Shown here: piece after piece, positions 24,216-35,324 of the stretch
Numbering within the stretch: position 1 is the stretch's first letter
Layout of the letters: each line of letters opens with the position of its first letter
Assembly: GCA_024509875.1 (NCBI GenBank)
Contig: JAMPIV010012192.1
Location: 1-64,000 of the forward strand
DNA from: Oreohelix idahoensis
Taxonomy: Eukaryota; Mollusca; Gastropoda; Stylommatophora; Oreohelicidae
Direction of reading: 5' to 3'
DNA length: 64,000 nucleotides
Translations under genes and position numbers: made by a program
Notes under the pieces: generated by a model
Database searches by the model: none
Seen by the model: the letters and a program-made list of their open reading frames with translations, nothing else
What the model was told of the DNA's origin: nothing

Positions 24216-24545
24216 GAATAATGATGTATTTTCTACCAATCATGATTACACTGACAAACAACATTTTTCTTTCTTATATAAGAATAAGTGTTCTTAGGTC
24301 AGTTTCTTGCGCTGATTTCAAATCTGAAATCCGTTTATCTCTATCACGTCGGGTTCTTAAGATATTTGTGAATAAATATATTTTTGGGAAACCGTTATTT
24401 GCTCCGTTTCATTTTTACTATATAACTTATTAAAAATTAATAAAAAGCAACATAATTCTACTTTTTATACTGCTAAAAGATGCATGACATATGTTACGCG
24501 ATTTTTCGAATAGTTACTGTATTTTGAATTAATTCTGAGCAAAAT

Positions 24546-26180
24546 ATGGCTTCTAGAAGTTGTAGAAATTCGGCTGATCTGTTCTGTTACGTGTGCGGAT
24601 ATTTTACCGATCTTGTTGACCAGAAAAACTTTACACCATTACTAAAGAAAACATATGAACTTTATTTCGATTCAAAAGTTGATGATGCAAATAAATCTTG
24701 GAAGCCAAATGCAGTTTGTTCGATACATTGGCAGGTTGGTTACGAAAATCGCCGAAGCATAAGTCGATGCCTTTTGGAGTGCCAGTAATATGACGTGAAC
24801 ATACAAATCACACTACTGATTGTTACTTCCGCTTGACAAATATCCATGGTTTCACTTTTAAAACTAAAAAGTCTGTGGTTTATCCAAATATTGAATCGGT
24901 TTCGAAACCAGTGCCTCATGATCCAATCACGTGTCCGATCCAAGTACCACCAGAACAATATCCGTTGGACGTAAATGAACCATCAGAAAGTGATAGTTTA
25001 CCTGCTTTAGAAATTAATTCTGACTCAGATTACATACCGGTGAATGATGGTGTTTACTTAATTAACCATTCAGAACTTTCAGATCTAATACGTGATCTCG
25101 CTCTTACCAAAGGACAAGCGGAATTACTCGGTTCACGACTCAAAGAATGGAATCTTTTAGCGCCCAATACTCCGATATCTAAATTTCGTCATAGACACAG
25201 AGAACTTGTTCAATACTTTGAGATGGATGATGACATTTGCTATTGCAAAGATGTAAACGGTCATGAGCACATAGTCAACGAATGGCGATTTTTCATCGCT
25301 TCTTCCAAGACTAGTCTAAAAGCCGTGTTATTGCATAACAGAAATTTTGTTTCATCAATTCCAGTCGCCTACTCTGTTCATATGAAAGAAACTTATGACA
25401 ATATGGCTAAACGTTTGGAAAAAATAAAGTACAATGACTACCAATGGCGGATTTGTGGAGACCTAAAGGTCATTGCAATTCTCACGGGCATGCAGACTGG
25501 GTATACTAAATTTTGTTGCTTCCGATGTGAATGGGACAGCCGCAACAGACAGGAACATTATGCAAGAAAGGTGTAACCTATCCGGGATCGTATGCAGCTC
25601 GGGCATAAAAATGTAATACTCGAGCCATTAGTTAACAAAGACACCTTCATTTTACCACTGTTACATATAAAGTTGGGGCTCATGAAGAATTTTGTAAAAG
25701 CGTTAGATAAAACGAGCAAAGCTTTCACTTATCTTCGAGAAAAGTTTCCGCAATTTAGCGATGCAAAGATAAAGGAGGGTATCTTTGTAGGACCTCAGAT
25801 TACGAAAGTTATTGCAGACAAACAATTCGAGAACTTGTTACATGGTAGTGAACTTCGCGCATGGATGGCATTCAAATCGATCGTCGATAACTTTCTGGAA
25901 AATCACAAATCTGTCGACTATGCATACATAATTATGGGCTGTAACTTCTCCCTCAAAATCCATTTGCTCGATTCGCATCTTGACTTTTTCCCTGACAACC
26001 TTGGCGAAGTCAGCGATGAACATGGAGAATGATTCCATCAAGATATCGCCGTAATGGAGTCACGTTATCATGGACGGTGGAGTGTGACCATGCTTGCCGA
26101 TTATTGTTGGATGCTTCATCGCGATGTACCACATGCCATTCACCGACGAAAGTCGACTGCAAAGAAATTCAAGCCTACAT
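24546..26180 (+). pseudogene. Transposase-like gene of unnamed family, broken
   Basis: Three blocks read as one protein: MASRSCRNSADLFCYVCGYF (24546 onward), a long middle block at 24833-25576 and a third at 25592-26032 continuing to about 26180. Conserved-looking motifs include a Cys-pair start (CYVCGYF), ICGDLKVIAILTGMQ, TKFCCFRCEWDSR, LHIKLGLMKNFVKALDK, LKIHLLDSHLDFFPDNLG and SDEHGE followed after a stop by FHQDIAVMESRYHGRW. One frameshift (near 24763) and in-frame stops at 24791, 25574 and 26030 make it a pseudogene. Asp and His motifs around a Cys cluster resemble DDE-type transposases in layout. I recall similar multi-copy proteins in arthropod genomes but cannot name the superfamily. 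Confidence 0.65.
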
Positions 26181-26780
26181 AACTGTTATACTTCTTGTAC
26201 GAATGATGTTGTAATACTGTATGCATTGTTAAAAAACTTCAATTGTGTATTTCTAGAGATCCCGACCTGATAGAGAAAAACGGTTTGCAGATTTAAAAAC
26301 AGCGCATTAAAATTGACCAGAAAAACATAGAAATGTTAGAGAAAGAAAAAAAAAGTTTTTTTTTGTTAGTCAGTGTTATCAGTACAGTTAGAATGTCTCC
26401 ATTACTGAAGATTTTAAGTACATAAAATGGTCACACTGTTTACAGTTTTTTTCTCTCTCTATTTACAATAATGAAGACACTTGCAAATATAATTGTGAAA
26501 CAATATTATTTTTTTTTTTTCGGAAACAATATCTTCACTAATAGCTAATGAACAATTCAAAACTCTTAAACTTTAACCTTTTGGTCACGTAAACAGAAAC
26601 ATCTATACAAACACGTCTTGCACAATTTTCTTCTATGCACATTTGATATCGTTTTAACTAATTGTAGTTTCCTCACTGTCATTAATAGAACCATTACTTT
26701 GTATTGCATTTATCCGGATCTCGTAACAGACTTATCATCGGAACAATTTCTACTAGTTACTCACTTCGCATCACAAAAAA
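26181..26780. other. No gene seen
   Basis: AT-rich, with short poly-A and poly-T runs; no feature recognised. Confidence 0.3.
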
Positions 26781-26784
26781 TATC

Positions 26785-26895
26785 TTCATCATAATCATCA
26801 CCATTACCTTCTATTTTGCACCCTATAGAGCATGGAGCCACCTCTGTAGCTGGCCACTTTGCAGGAAGCGTTTACAACACACTAACATGATCTTG
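26785..26895. repeat. Dispersed repeat fragment (ATC-rich lead)
   Basis: An ATC-rich run leads into CCCTATAGAGCATGGAGCC and a TTTGCAGGAAGC stretch. Similar order and wording occur at 42085-42280 and, more weakly, near 47345. This suggests a dispersed element of unknown class. Confidence 0.35.
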
Positions 26896-26924
26896 CAGTG
26901 GTGTTGTTTATGGATGTATACACT

Positions 26925-27300
26925 GCTTAAACAGCGCAAATTACGCTGGCTTGGCCATGTTCGCCGCATGTAAGATGTTCGCCGCATGTAAGATGTTCGC
27001 CGCATGTAAGATGTTCGCCGCATGTAAGATGGTCGCCGCATGGATGTTGGTCACATCCCTAAAGATATTTTCTACGGACAATTGGCAGATGACAAAAGAA
27101 CAATGGGACGACGAAGTTCAGAGACGTGTGTGCAAGAGAGACATGAAGGCAATGAACATGCATCTCTTATCCTGGGAGGGCAAAACTGCTGGTGGCAAAA
27201 TTTTGAGATTACGGCATCACCTCAGACTGGATGAAAAGTTGCTCTTACAACAAGCAGAAGACAAAAGAAAACCTCAAGGGTGCATGACTTCTGCTATGGC
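26925..27300 (+). pseudogene. LINE ORF C-terminal fragment with internal repeat
   Basis: Encodes KLRWLGHVRRM, then, after a tandem-repeat interruption, DVGHIPKDIFYGQLADDKRT. Following a frame change it reads VCKRDMKAMNMHLLSWEGK. This is the typical end of an invertebrate LINE RT ORF. It is truncated on both sides and frameshifted. Confidence 0.7.
26958..27045. repeat. 18-bp tandem repeat inside the LINE fragment
   Basis: The unit tgttcgccgcatgtaaga is repeated almost perfectly four times, with a partial, slightly diverged fifth. It is derived from the codons for the HVRRM motif of the LINE, each new unit adding an in-frame stop. Confidence 0.9.
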
Positions 27301-27439
27301 TGGAGGAAGCTACCAATTTCTGGGGCACTTAGTTTCACATGATGACGTTGCCAGTCCCAGTCCCATACACAAGCTCATATTGGTCGTCATGTACGAAGTG
27401 CATGAAGGAGCAGTAATCATAATTTTTCTGTGTCTCATA

Positions 27440-27472
27440 AGAACCCCCCCCCCCCCCCTCCCCCCTCCCGGT
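27440..27472. repeat. Poly-C tract
   Basis: A run of C interrupted by a few T, just after the LINE fragment. Its length is prone to sequencing error. Confidence 0.8.
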
Positions 27473-28040
27473 AACTACACGGGGAAAATATAAGCTATTG
27501 TCCGCAGATATTAGAACACAAGCAAAATATTTTTATGTCTGCTAATTTTGGAGTTTCATAAATTTCATTATACACTCCCACAATTAGCAGCTACATCAGT
27601 TTTTTTCCTTGTAAACTAACATCTGCGGACAGCAGCTTACAAAAGTAGCAATTAAGCTAATAAATGGAATTCAACATATTTGAAACTTGTTGGTTTTGTT
27701 ATATTTTTATTTTATTTTGACAATGTAGTAACGGGACCGAGTAACAAATCACGGTTTTAGGGAAATGAATTCGGTGCTGGAATCATTTATTGTGGATGTC
27801 ATGTGCAGAAATAGCAAGATAACACGGAAGTAGCGTCTAATAGAATATGAGCCACTGTGGTGAAAAATTCTAATCCACATATATAAATTAGAAAATAAAT
27901 GTAAAGCCTAACGAAGTAATTCAATAGAAAGAAAGAAGAATGGTGAAAGACCAGTGCTTTCCCAATAGCGTACGCCTGTGTTGTAGAGCGCCATAATGGC
28001 TGAACCTGAGATCCCCTTTTTCTACTTCGTCTGCATAACT

Positions 28041-28320
28041 TATGGAGCCGCGGTAGCATAGTGGTTAGTGCACTGGCTTCCTAGCGCAGTGGTCTATGGT
28101 TCGATACCCAGATGAGGCGGAAAATTTTTAGGCCACAAACGGCTCCTGGGTCGACCAAGCCCCAAATGGGTACCAGAGCTACTCTGGGAAGGTTAAGGCG
28201 GCCGGCGTGATGCCGACCACATCACCCCTCGTGTGCCGACGGTCAAGATAATATGGGCCTAACACCATATTCCCAATATGCCTCAATGGGCGTGTAACGG
28301 GTTCCTTTACCTTTTTTTTA
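28041..28320 (+). mobile_element. tRNA-derived SINE inserted in the 5' LTR
   Basis: Flanked by the perfect 10-bp duplication ctgcataact (28031-28040 and 28321-28330). The head has box A TAGCATAGTGG and box B GGTTCGATACC, the RNA polymerase III promoter elements of a tRNA gene. A body of about 190 bp follows, ending in a T-rich tail (CTTTACCTTTTTTTA). The 3' LTR at 34219-34240 is the uninterrupted site, proving the insertion came after the retrotransposon integrated. The body family is not identified. Confidence 0.93.
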
Positions 28321-29337
28321 CTGCATAACTGTAACTCTTTCACGTACGATAGTAAAAGCCTACAGCATCATACACGCGTTTCTAAAAATAAAACTGGTAC
28401 TGTGTTCCTTAGAAAACCTTGAGATACGCAAACTGCATAATGACCTAGATACAAATACTAGCATTAATGTCATTATACACACTACGTTAACCTAAAAGAC
28501 AGGCGGGCTTAGCAGAGAGAGAGAGAGATGCACGGAGGAACGCCAATCCCACGCGAAAGGCATGAAGACCTGATTTTTTCAAATAAACAGTGATAAAAAA
28601 CACTAACGATACGAGGTTAGGTTTTGAAAACAGGTTTAAAATCTTATTGGGAAACCTGACATTCTACTGATTTATGTCTAAGCTCCTGACATTAGTCTGA
28701 CAGTACAGAAGACATCCCTTGGTATAGAAGTGAACGGGTGGTAAAAACAAATACACGACTGTCCTAGAATAATACATATTTTGAACGAAGCCACTTAGCC
28801 CCATTAAACCTATATATTCTTGTGCCGTAGGACTTGCTGACAAAGAATATGTTATGTGTTACGCAAATAGTCTAGTGGTTAACAAATTATAGCCAAAATA
28901 CTATAGTGGGGTTGTCTGACAGCACAAGATCATATTTGCTCATAATGGCATGTTTGAAAAACACTGCTTTAGGGGAAATGAGGCCAACAAGTTAGATACG
29001 ATTTGATTGGCTGTAGTAAAATGTAAGGCGAAACCTTATTAGTCGAACTGCAAATACTATTATTGTAGTTAATGGCTACGTGTAGGATGGGTAAAATTTT
29101 TCAAAGGCTCTTGTAAACATGGTCTCATTGGTTAGAACGTTCGATATAGTCAAATAGAAGTGTCAGTTCAGGGCCAGTTTTGAAAATAAATTTTGGAAGA
29201 AGCAAGTGCGTTGAGATCAAGCTAATATTTTTCTTATAAAAGCCTGGGATAAGGCAGATCAAAATTGTGCCAGAATTCATCGCCAGTCAACGTTACTTGT
29301 GTATATTTCCTTGAATTGTGGTAAGCTAGACATATTT

Positions 29338-29408
<71 letters not shown>
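29338..29408. repeat. (TA)n tract in 5' LTR
   Basis: Pure TA repeat. The matching tract in the 3' LTR (35240-35320) is slightly longer, so the two expanded or contracted independently. Confidence 0.95.
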
Positions 29409-29413
<5 letters not shown>

Positions 29414-30644
29414 GAAAATTGAATATGAAATGATAAATTGTGTCTGTATGTGTGTGGTTCAGTAGCAAACAAAAGGCAAAGCCTAGATATTGCTCCACCA
29501 TGTAAAAGCTTGTCAGAGAGGAGTATAACTGCATAGGCATATATGGGATTGCCCAATAGTAACATGACACCTATCCTATTGTATAGAAAGAATTAACGCT
29601 GGAATTGCAGAGACGTTGTAACCATTAGGGAGAGGAATACTGGTGTATATTGTCACATGAGAAGCTAGCAGTTGGCCTACAGCGCTGAACTCTGTGTTTG
29701 TAATGTCCTGTACTTCAGTGTGGAAATATATTATATATTAGTTCTGAAGAAGGAGGTACAACCTTCTTATTTCAGGGACCGTGGTACTGAAGTATTAGAG
29801 CAGCACCTGGTCTGAGTTTTGCTGGATCCAGAGGGCTGGCAGCAGACTCCTTGTCTAAGATATCGACCAGTGGTGTATTTCAAGATAACTGAGAAGCAAG
29901 CGAGCAGAGGAGACAGTTTTCCTGCCACCGACATATGAGTTAAGACTTTGTCAGCCAGAGCAGCTCACCCTTGTATAACCCACCCTAAAATTGACTGTAA
30001 TACTAAATCAAGAGGGACAGTTATTGTTGTACAAATAAAAAGAAACTGTGATCCCTTCAATATTATTTCCACCATTAACAAACACATGAAGTCGTGATGA
30101 CAAACAACAACCTAGCTTCAAAAGCCAGTATTACCTCATAATACTACATCACAACACTACACACATATTGTAATAATATTATATGTCAGGACAAAGATCC
30201 TTTCTATAAATTTTGTACATAAACATTGTGTATACATTTGATTGTGATTCCTGATTCACTCTGTAGTTGGATCAGGATATCTATTATTGAAAGAAACTAA
30301 TACATAATTTAAAAGTTAACACTTGACTTACTTAAGCTAGTCTTCTAGAGTGTTATATGTATGTGTTTGTCATAGTGTTGTAAAGTGTTGTGGATCTTAA
30401 TAAAAGTGTCTATCTGTCTGTTGGTTGTTGTGAACTTACACTTCATCACTATCATAACCCTAGACATTCAACGTAGTCATCACAATATTCCAGAATAAGT
30501 CTGATTGAGGTCTAAATGTGGTAGCAAAGTAAGGTCATCTGTAACACACCACACTTATTAGATACAGATACCTTCACAGCTGATCTCAGTCAGTACACTA
30601 AGTCCCCTATAACTATTTTTATAATCCCAACTTACCACATATAT

Positions 30645-30670
30645 TGGGGTCCTGTCCGGGATTTTGAATC
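30645..30670 (+). other. Primer-binding-like site of element B
   Basis: TGGGGTCCTGTCCGGGATTT starts 5 bases after the LTR end. The GTCCGGGAT core is the same as in tRNA-Pro-type sites, with changes in the acceptor part. Confidence 0.5.
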
Positions 30671-30846
30671 TTCTTCTATTACATATATTGGGGGTAATTC
30701 ACTTCTGGGAATTATAAAAATTAAAAAGGTATTCTTGGGTGGAAAATAAATAAGGTTGAGTTCTCAGTGTTTGTGGTTGACCTTAGTTTAATTAGTCATA
30801 GATTGAAGTGTTTAGTTAAACATTGTATAAATTTGCCTGTTAGAAA

Positions 30847-32178
30847 ATGGCAGACCTGGCAAAATTTCGATCTGCTGCTATGCAGGCTGCTAAAGAGTTG
30901 GGAATGGACAGGCAAGTTATGATTGCTTATGTCACCACTGAATGTGACAAATTTATTGAACGTGAAGAAAAAAGATTAGAAAAAGAGGCTGAAAGAAAGT
31001 TAGAGGCTGAAAAGGAAATTAAGAGGTTGCAGATTGAGGCTGACAAGGAGGCTAGGGCATTAGAGGCTGAGGCTAAGAAGTTACAATTGGAGGCAGAAAG
31101 AGAAGAAAGGAGACAGGCTGCCGAAAGGGAGGCAGAAGAAAAAAGATTGACTGCCGAAAGGGAGGCAGAAGAAAAAAGATTGACTGCCGAAAGGGAAGCA
31201 GCAAAGGAGGAGAAAAGATTACAGAGGGAGCACGAAATACGACTAAGGGAGTTGGAATTTCAAGACCATGCTTCTGAAAATGGTGCCAGTCCCTTTGCCT
31301 CTGATGCCACTGCTAGTCAGGGAGCCTCAACCTCAGCTATGAGTTTTCATTTAGATCATTTTGTTGAGAAAGACGATGATATCGAGAGCTATCTAAATAG
31401 ATATGAACTGTTAGCTACCACGTATGGGTTAGAGAGAGAAAGGTGGAGCTTAAAGTTATCTCAAGGGCTTCGTGGTACAGCTTATGAAGTTTTTGCCAAG
31501 ATGAGCAGAGATGACCAAAACAATTATGACATGTTAAAGCAGGCTCTTTTGTTAAGATATGAAAAGAATGGAGAATTTTATAGAAAAAAGTTCATGAATG
31601 CTAAACTACTGTCAGGTGAAACATATCACCAGTTCTCTGCACGGTTAGAGACATACTTGGAGAAATGGTTGGCTCTGGGGAAAACCCAAGATCTTAAGGA
31701 AATGATCCTTATAGAACAACTAAGAGAGTCCATGGCTCCAGACCTGAGAAAGTTTCTCATGGAACAAGGTGCAGAGAAGCTGGGTGAGTTACTAAATGTT
31801 GCTGAAAGATATCAGGCAGCTCAAGCAGAGGTAACTGGTAATAAGAAGAGGCAGGTAGACAATTTTAAGGCACCACAAAACTTTAATGAATTTGATCATA
31901 GAGATCAGAACAAAGGTAAGCATCAGTTTGATAGGCCACGTTATGATAATAAAAATAAAACCCCACAATTCAATGAAAGGAAATATGATGACAGGAAACC
32001 CTTCAGACAGGAAGGAAAATATTGTCAAATATGCAGGATGCATAATCATAATACTAGTGAATGTGGTAGGAAAGTTCCTCCATATCACGCGGCATGCATG
32101 ATAACAGTGGACAAGGGGAAGAAGAAACTGACAGAGAATCATATAAATCTTCAACATCCCCCATCTGTGAAGAAGTGA
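30847..32178 (+). CDS. gag: Gag polyprotein of element B (SCAN-like capsid, zinc knuckle)
   Basis: 443 codons from an ATG. Residues 1-35 (MADLAKFRSAAMQAAKELGM) match element A. Residues about 38-135 are a highly charged coiled coil containing a short direct repeat (AEEKRLTAERE twice). Residues about 160-335 form an alpha-helical capsid whose last part (MILIEQLRESMAPDLRKFL) resembles the helix order of the SCAN domain, a domain thought to come from Gmr1-like gypsy Gag. A zinc knuckle of form CX2CX4HX4C lies at residues 393-406. Gag would assemble the particle and package RNA. The next frame overlaps its end in the -1 frame. It looks intact. Confidence 0.88.
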   Translation: MADLAKFRSAAMQAAKELGMDRQVMIAYVTTECDKFIEREEKRLEKEAERKLEAEKEIKRLQIEADKEARALEAEAKKLQLEAEREERRQAAEREAEEKRLTAEREAEEKRLTAEREAAKEEKRLQREHEIRLRELEFQDHASENGASPFASDATASQGASTSAMSFHLDHFVEKDDDIESYLNRYELLATTYGLERERWSLKLSQGLRGTAYEVFAKMSRDDQNNYDMLKQALLLRYEKNGEFYRKKFMNAKLLSGETYHQFSARLETYLEKWLALGKTQDLKEMILIEQLRESMAPDLRKFLMEQGAEKLGELLNVAERYQAAQAEVTGNKKRQVDNFKAPQNFNEFDHRDQNKGKHQFDRPRYDNKNKTPQFNERKYDDRKPFRQEGKYCQICRMHNHNTSECGRKVPPYHAACMITVDKGKKKLTENHINLQHPPSVKK

Positions 32179-33230
32179 CATGTAATGGTGCCAAGGTTAG
32201 GTGCCTTTACGATTCAGGTTTAGAATATGACTCAGTTGTGAGTGCAACCCTAGTGCATCCTGAACAGTATACCACAGAGAAAGTGGAGATACAAGGGGCC
32301 GTAAAGGGAATATCCACCATGAAACTTCCCGTAGCCGAGATAAATGTCAAGACTAGGTACGTGGAAGGAGTGATTAGAGCAGCCGTGTGTGACGACCCTA
32401 ATTACCCGCTGGTGTTAGGAAGTAAATATGTGTTTCTAGGGAGCCCTATAAAACCGCTGGTAATGGCCACGCTCCAGGTCAGGTCGACCCCTAGTAGGGA
32501 GGAAATATTACCACTAAATTATTCTCATAAACAGATGAGAAAGGCCCAGGCAAAGGACAAATCACTAAAACCTTGCTTTGGCAAATTGCCAACAAGCCAT
32601 ACACACCCTAAGAAAGGGCAATTCTATTTAAAGGAGGGACTGCTCTTCAGGAAAGCTAGAGCAGGATCCAAAGAACAGGGACAGTTGGTTTTGCCAACTC
32701 CCTATAGGGAAAAAGTGATGGCCCAAGCTCATGTTGTACCTAATGGTGGACACCAGAGGAATGGAACAACACGTCAAAGGACATCTGAAAAATATTACTG
32801 GCCCCAAGTAGCTGCTGATATTGCACAATTTGTGGGGGCCTGTGAAAAGTGTAGCAAGGTACAGTCCTCAAGTTGGGAAAATCATAATCAGATGTCAGCC
32901 AAGCATTCTGAAACATATGGGCCTAAAAATAACAAGGAAAATAAAAATAATAAGGTTGACATAGAGGATAGGTATCCACCTTCCCACCAACAGTTTTCAC
33001 CAAAAATATTTAGATTCGCAACTCTGAGAAGGGCATCCAGAGAAAATAGAAACTCAGACCAGTCAACCCAGGCACAGTTTGAAGCCGCAGTTAGGGAACT
33101 GGCTGAAATTAATATTGAAGATAATCCGCCAGATTTGAACCCGATACAAAAGGTTAACATAAGAAAAGTGGGGAGTGGACGAGTGAGCAATTCGGAAAAT
33201 GCTCACAGCGGTTCACAATATGGCTATTAA
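32094..33230 (+). CDS. pol: Protease and integrase zinc finger of element B, followed by unrelated tail
   Basis: Overlaps gag by 85 bases in the -1 frame; whether this reflects programmed frameshifting or a one-base change in the purine run near 32108-32122 is open. The aspartic-protease active site is CLYDSGLEYD (Asp near residue 40). With no RT between, the integrase N-terminal zinc finger follows: His residues in AHVVPNGGH, YYWPQV, then CEKC at residues 250-253. After about residue 258 the resemblance to integrase stops. The last 120 residues (SSSWENHNQMSAKHSE onward) match nothing I recognise. The catalytic DDE core is missing, so integration must be supplied by another copy. Confidence 0.75.
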   Translation: MHDNSGQGEEETDRESYKSSTSPICEEVTCNGAKVRCLYDSGLEYDSVVSATLVHPEQYTTEKVEIQGAVKGISTMKLPVAEINVKTRYVEGVIRAAVCDDPNYPLVLGSKYVFLGSPIKPLVMATLQVRSTPSREEILPLNYSHKQMRKAQAKDKSLKPCFGKLPTSHTHPKKGQFYLKEGLLFRKARAGSKEQGQLVLPTPYREKVMAQAHVVPNGGHQRNGTTRQRTSEKYYWPQVAADIAQFVGACEKCSKVQSSSWENHNQMSAKHSETYGPKNNKENKNNKVDIEDRYPPSHQQFSPKIFRFATLRRASRENRNSDQSTQAQFEAAVRELAEINIEDNPPDLNPIQKVNIRKVGSGRVSNSENAHSGSQYGY

Positions 33231-34030
33231 TTTAGCATGAAAAGGGCACTGGTGACATTGGTAGTCCCCCGACCCCACACCGTCGAAGGGGAAGTACTGA
33301 TCGGACCCTGGTAGGAGATCACCCACACATATTATAGCAAAGCTAAGGGCGAATTGATTTCTGATGCAGAAACTCATTTCCCCACATATTATCTTAATTC
33401 ACCAAATTGTCGGTAGGCGGAAATATAGTTGATGAATATGGCCTCCATTTGAGTGGCATATTATAAGAATATTATTAGAAGGGTGTTTCCACATTTAATC
33501 AAGCCTGAGATCAGACCAATTGTTGGCTGTGAACATTTCGGAGGAGCAGAGTGTCTCCATTGTTGCCTTTTTGAATTGAGGATAGTCCGAGTGTTTATTA
33601 AGGCTGATCAGGAAATTATTGGATCCCATACACAATTCAGATATCACCATATAGATCAACTCCTCATAACGTACAATTTGAGGAACATCTAATATTCTCG
33701 GAACATGTTGTTGAGCAGACTCAGAGAAGAGAAATGGGGAATATTGATTGCTAAGCAGCATTAAGACCAGCAGTAACACTTGCCGCTGTTCAGTAACATA
33801 ACTGAAATGGATTCTTGGATTGCAGAGGTCTGAGGCAACCTTCGTCAGTAGTGCTTACTTTGAATTGACCCACCTGCATAAATCCATGATAAAAATAAAA
33901 TCAGCAAAATGTTGATGCCGATTTTCTAAGCCGCCATCTGTGCGATGAAAATCAGAATAATCACCAGGCATAGCTAGAAATGTATCTATGTGTATATAGA
34001 ATTAGAGACTGACATATAATGTCTGTTTTA
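33231..34030 (+). other. Unassigned interior of element B
   Basis: Non-coding sequence between the stop of the second frame and the polypurine stretch. Nothing here resembles RT, RNase H or integrase. Together with the tail from about 32880 it forms about 1.1 kb of sequence of unknown origin carried within the element. Confidence 0.5.
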
Positions 34031-34042
34031 AGTGGGGAGAAT
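34029..34042 (+). other. Polypurine tract of element B
   Basis: aagtggggaga lies directly before the 3' LTR, the expected position for plus-strand priming. Confidence 0.6.
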
Positions 34043-35238
34043 TATGGTGAAAAATTCTAATCCACATATATAAATTAGAAAATAAATGTAAAGCCTAACG
34101 AAGTAATTCAATAGAAAGAAAGAAGAATGGTGAAAGACCAGTGCTTTCCCAAAAGCGTACGCCTGTGTTGTAGAGCGCCATAATGGCTGAACCAGAGATC
34201 CCCTTTTTCTACTTCGTCTGCATAACTGTAACGCTTTCACGTACGATAGTAAAAGCCTACAGCATCATAAACGCGTTTCTAAAAATAAAACTGGTAATGT
34301 GTTCCTTAGAAAACCTTGAGATACGCAAACTGCATAATGACCTAGATACAAATACTAGCATTAATGTCATTATACACACTACGTTAACCTAAAAGACAGA
34401 CGGGCTTAGCAGAGAGAGAGAGAGAGAGATGCACGGAGGAACGCCAATCCCACGCGAAAGGCATGAAGACTTGATTTTTTCAAATAAACAGTGATAAAAA
34501 ACACTAACGATACGAGGTTAGGTTTTGAAAACAGGTTTAAAATCTTATTGGGAAACCTGACATTCTACTGATTTATGTCTAAGCTCCTGACATTAGTCTG
34601 ACAGTACAGAAGACATCCCTTGGTATAGAAGTGAACGGGTGGTAAAAACAAATACACGACTGTCCTAGAATAATACATATTTTGAACGAAGCCACTTAGC
34701 CCCATTAAACCTATATATTCTTGTGCCTTAGGACTTGCTGACAAAGAATATGTTATGTGTTACGCAAATAGTCTAGTGGTTAACAAATTATAGCTAAAAT
34801 ACTATAGTGGGGTTGTCTGACAGCACAAGATCATATTTGCTCATAATGGCATGTTTGAAAAACACTGCTTTAGGGGAAATGAGGCCAACAAGTTAGATAC
34901 GATTTGATTGGCTGTAGTAAAATGTAAGGCGAAACCTTATTAGTCGAACTGCAAATACTATTATTGTAGTTAATGGCTACGTGTAGGATGGGTAAAATTT
35001 TTCAAAGGCTCTTGTAAACATGGTCTCATTGGTTAGAACGTTCGATATAGTCAAATAGAAGCGTCAGTTCAGGGCCAGTTTTAAAAATAAATTTTGGAAG
35101 AAGCAAGTGCGTTGAGATCAAGCTAATATTTTTCTTATAAAAGCCTGGGATAAAACAGATCAAAATTGTGCTAGAATTCATCGCCAGTCAACGTTACTTG
35201 CGTATATTTCCTTGAATTGTGGTAAGCTAGACATATTT

Positions 35239-35324
<86 letters not shown>

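Larger units (their letters stand above)
27856..30639 (+). repeat. 5' LTR of element B
   Basis: Starts TGTGGTGAAAAATT and ends TTACCACA. It is longer than the 3' LTR because of a SINE insertion at 28041-28320. It contains a (TA)n tract near 29338-29408 and an AATAAA-type signal near 30398. Confidence 0.9.

Noticed and set aside
26958..27045. CRISPR-like array
   Set aside because: Repeats are directly adjacent with no spacers; the same holds for the 19-, 24- and 28-bp arrays.
28041..28120. A real tRNA gene in the 5' LTR of element B
   Set aside because: The promoter boxes belong to a 280-bp insertion with target duplications and a SINE body.
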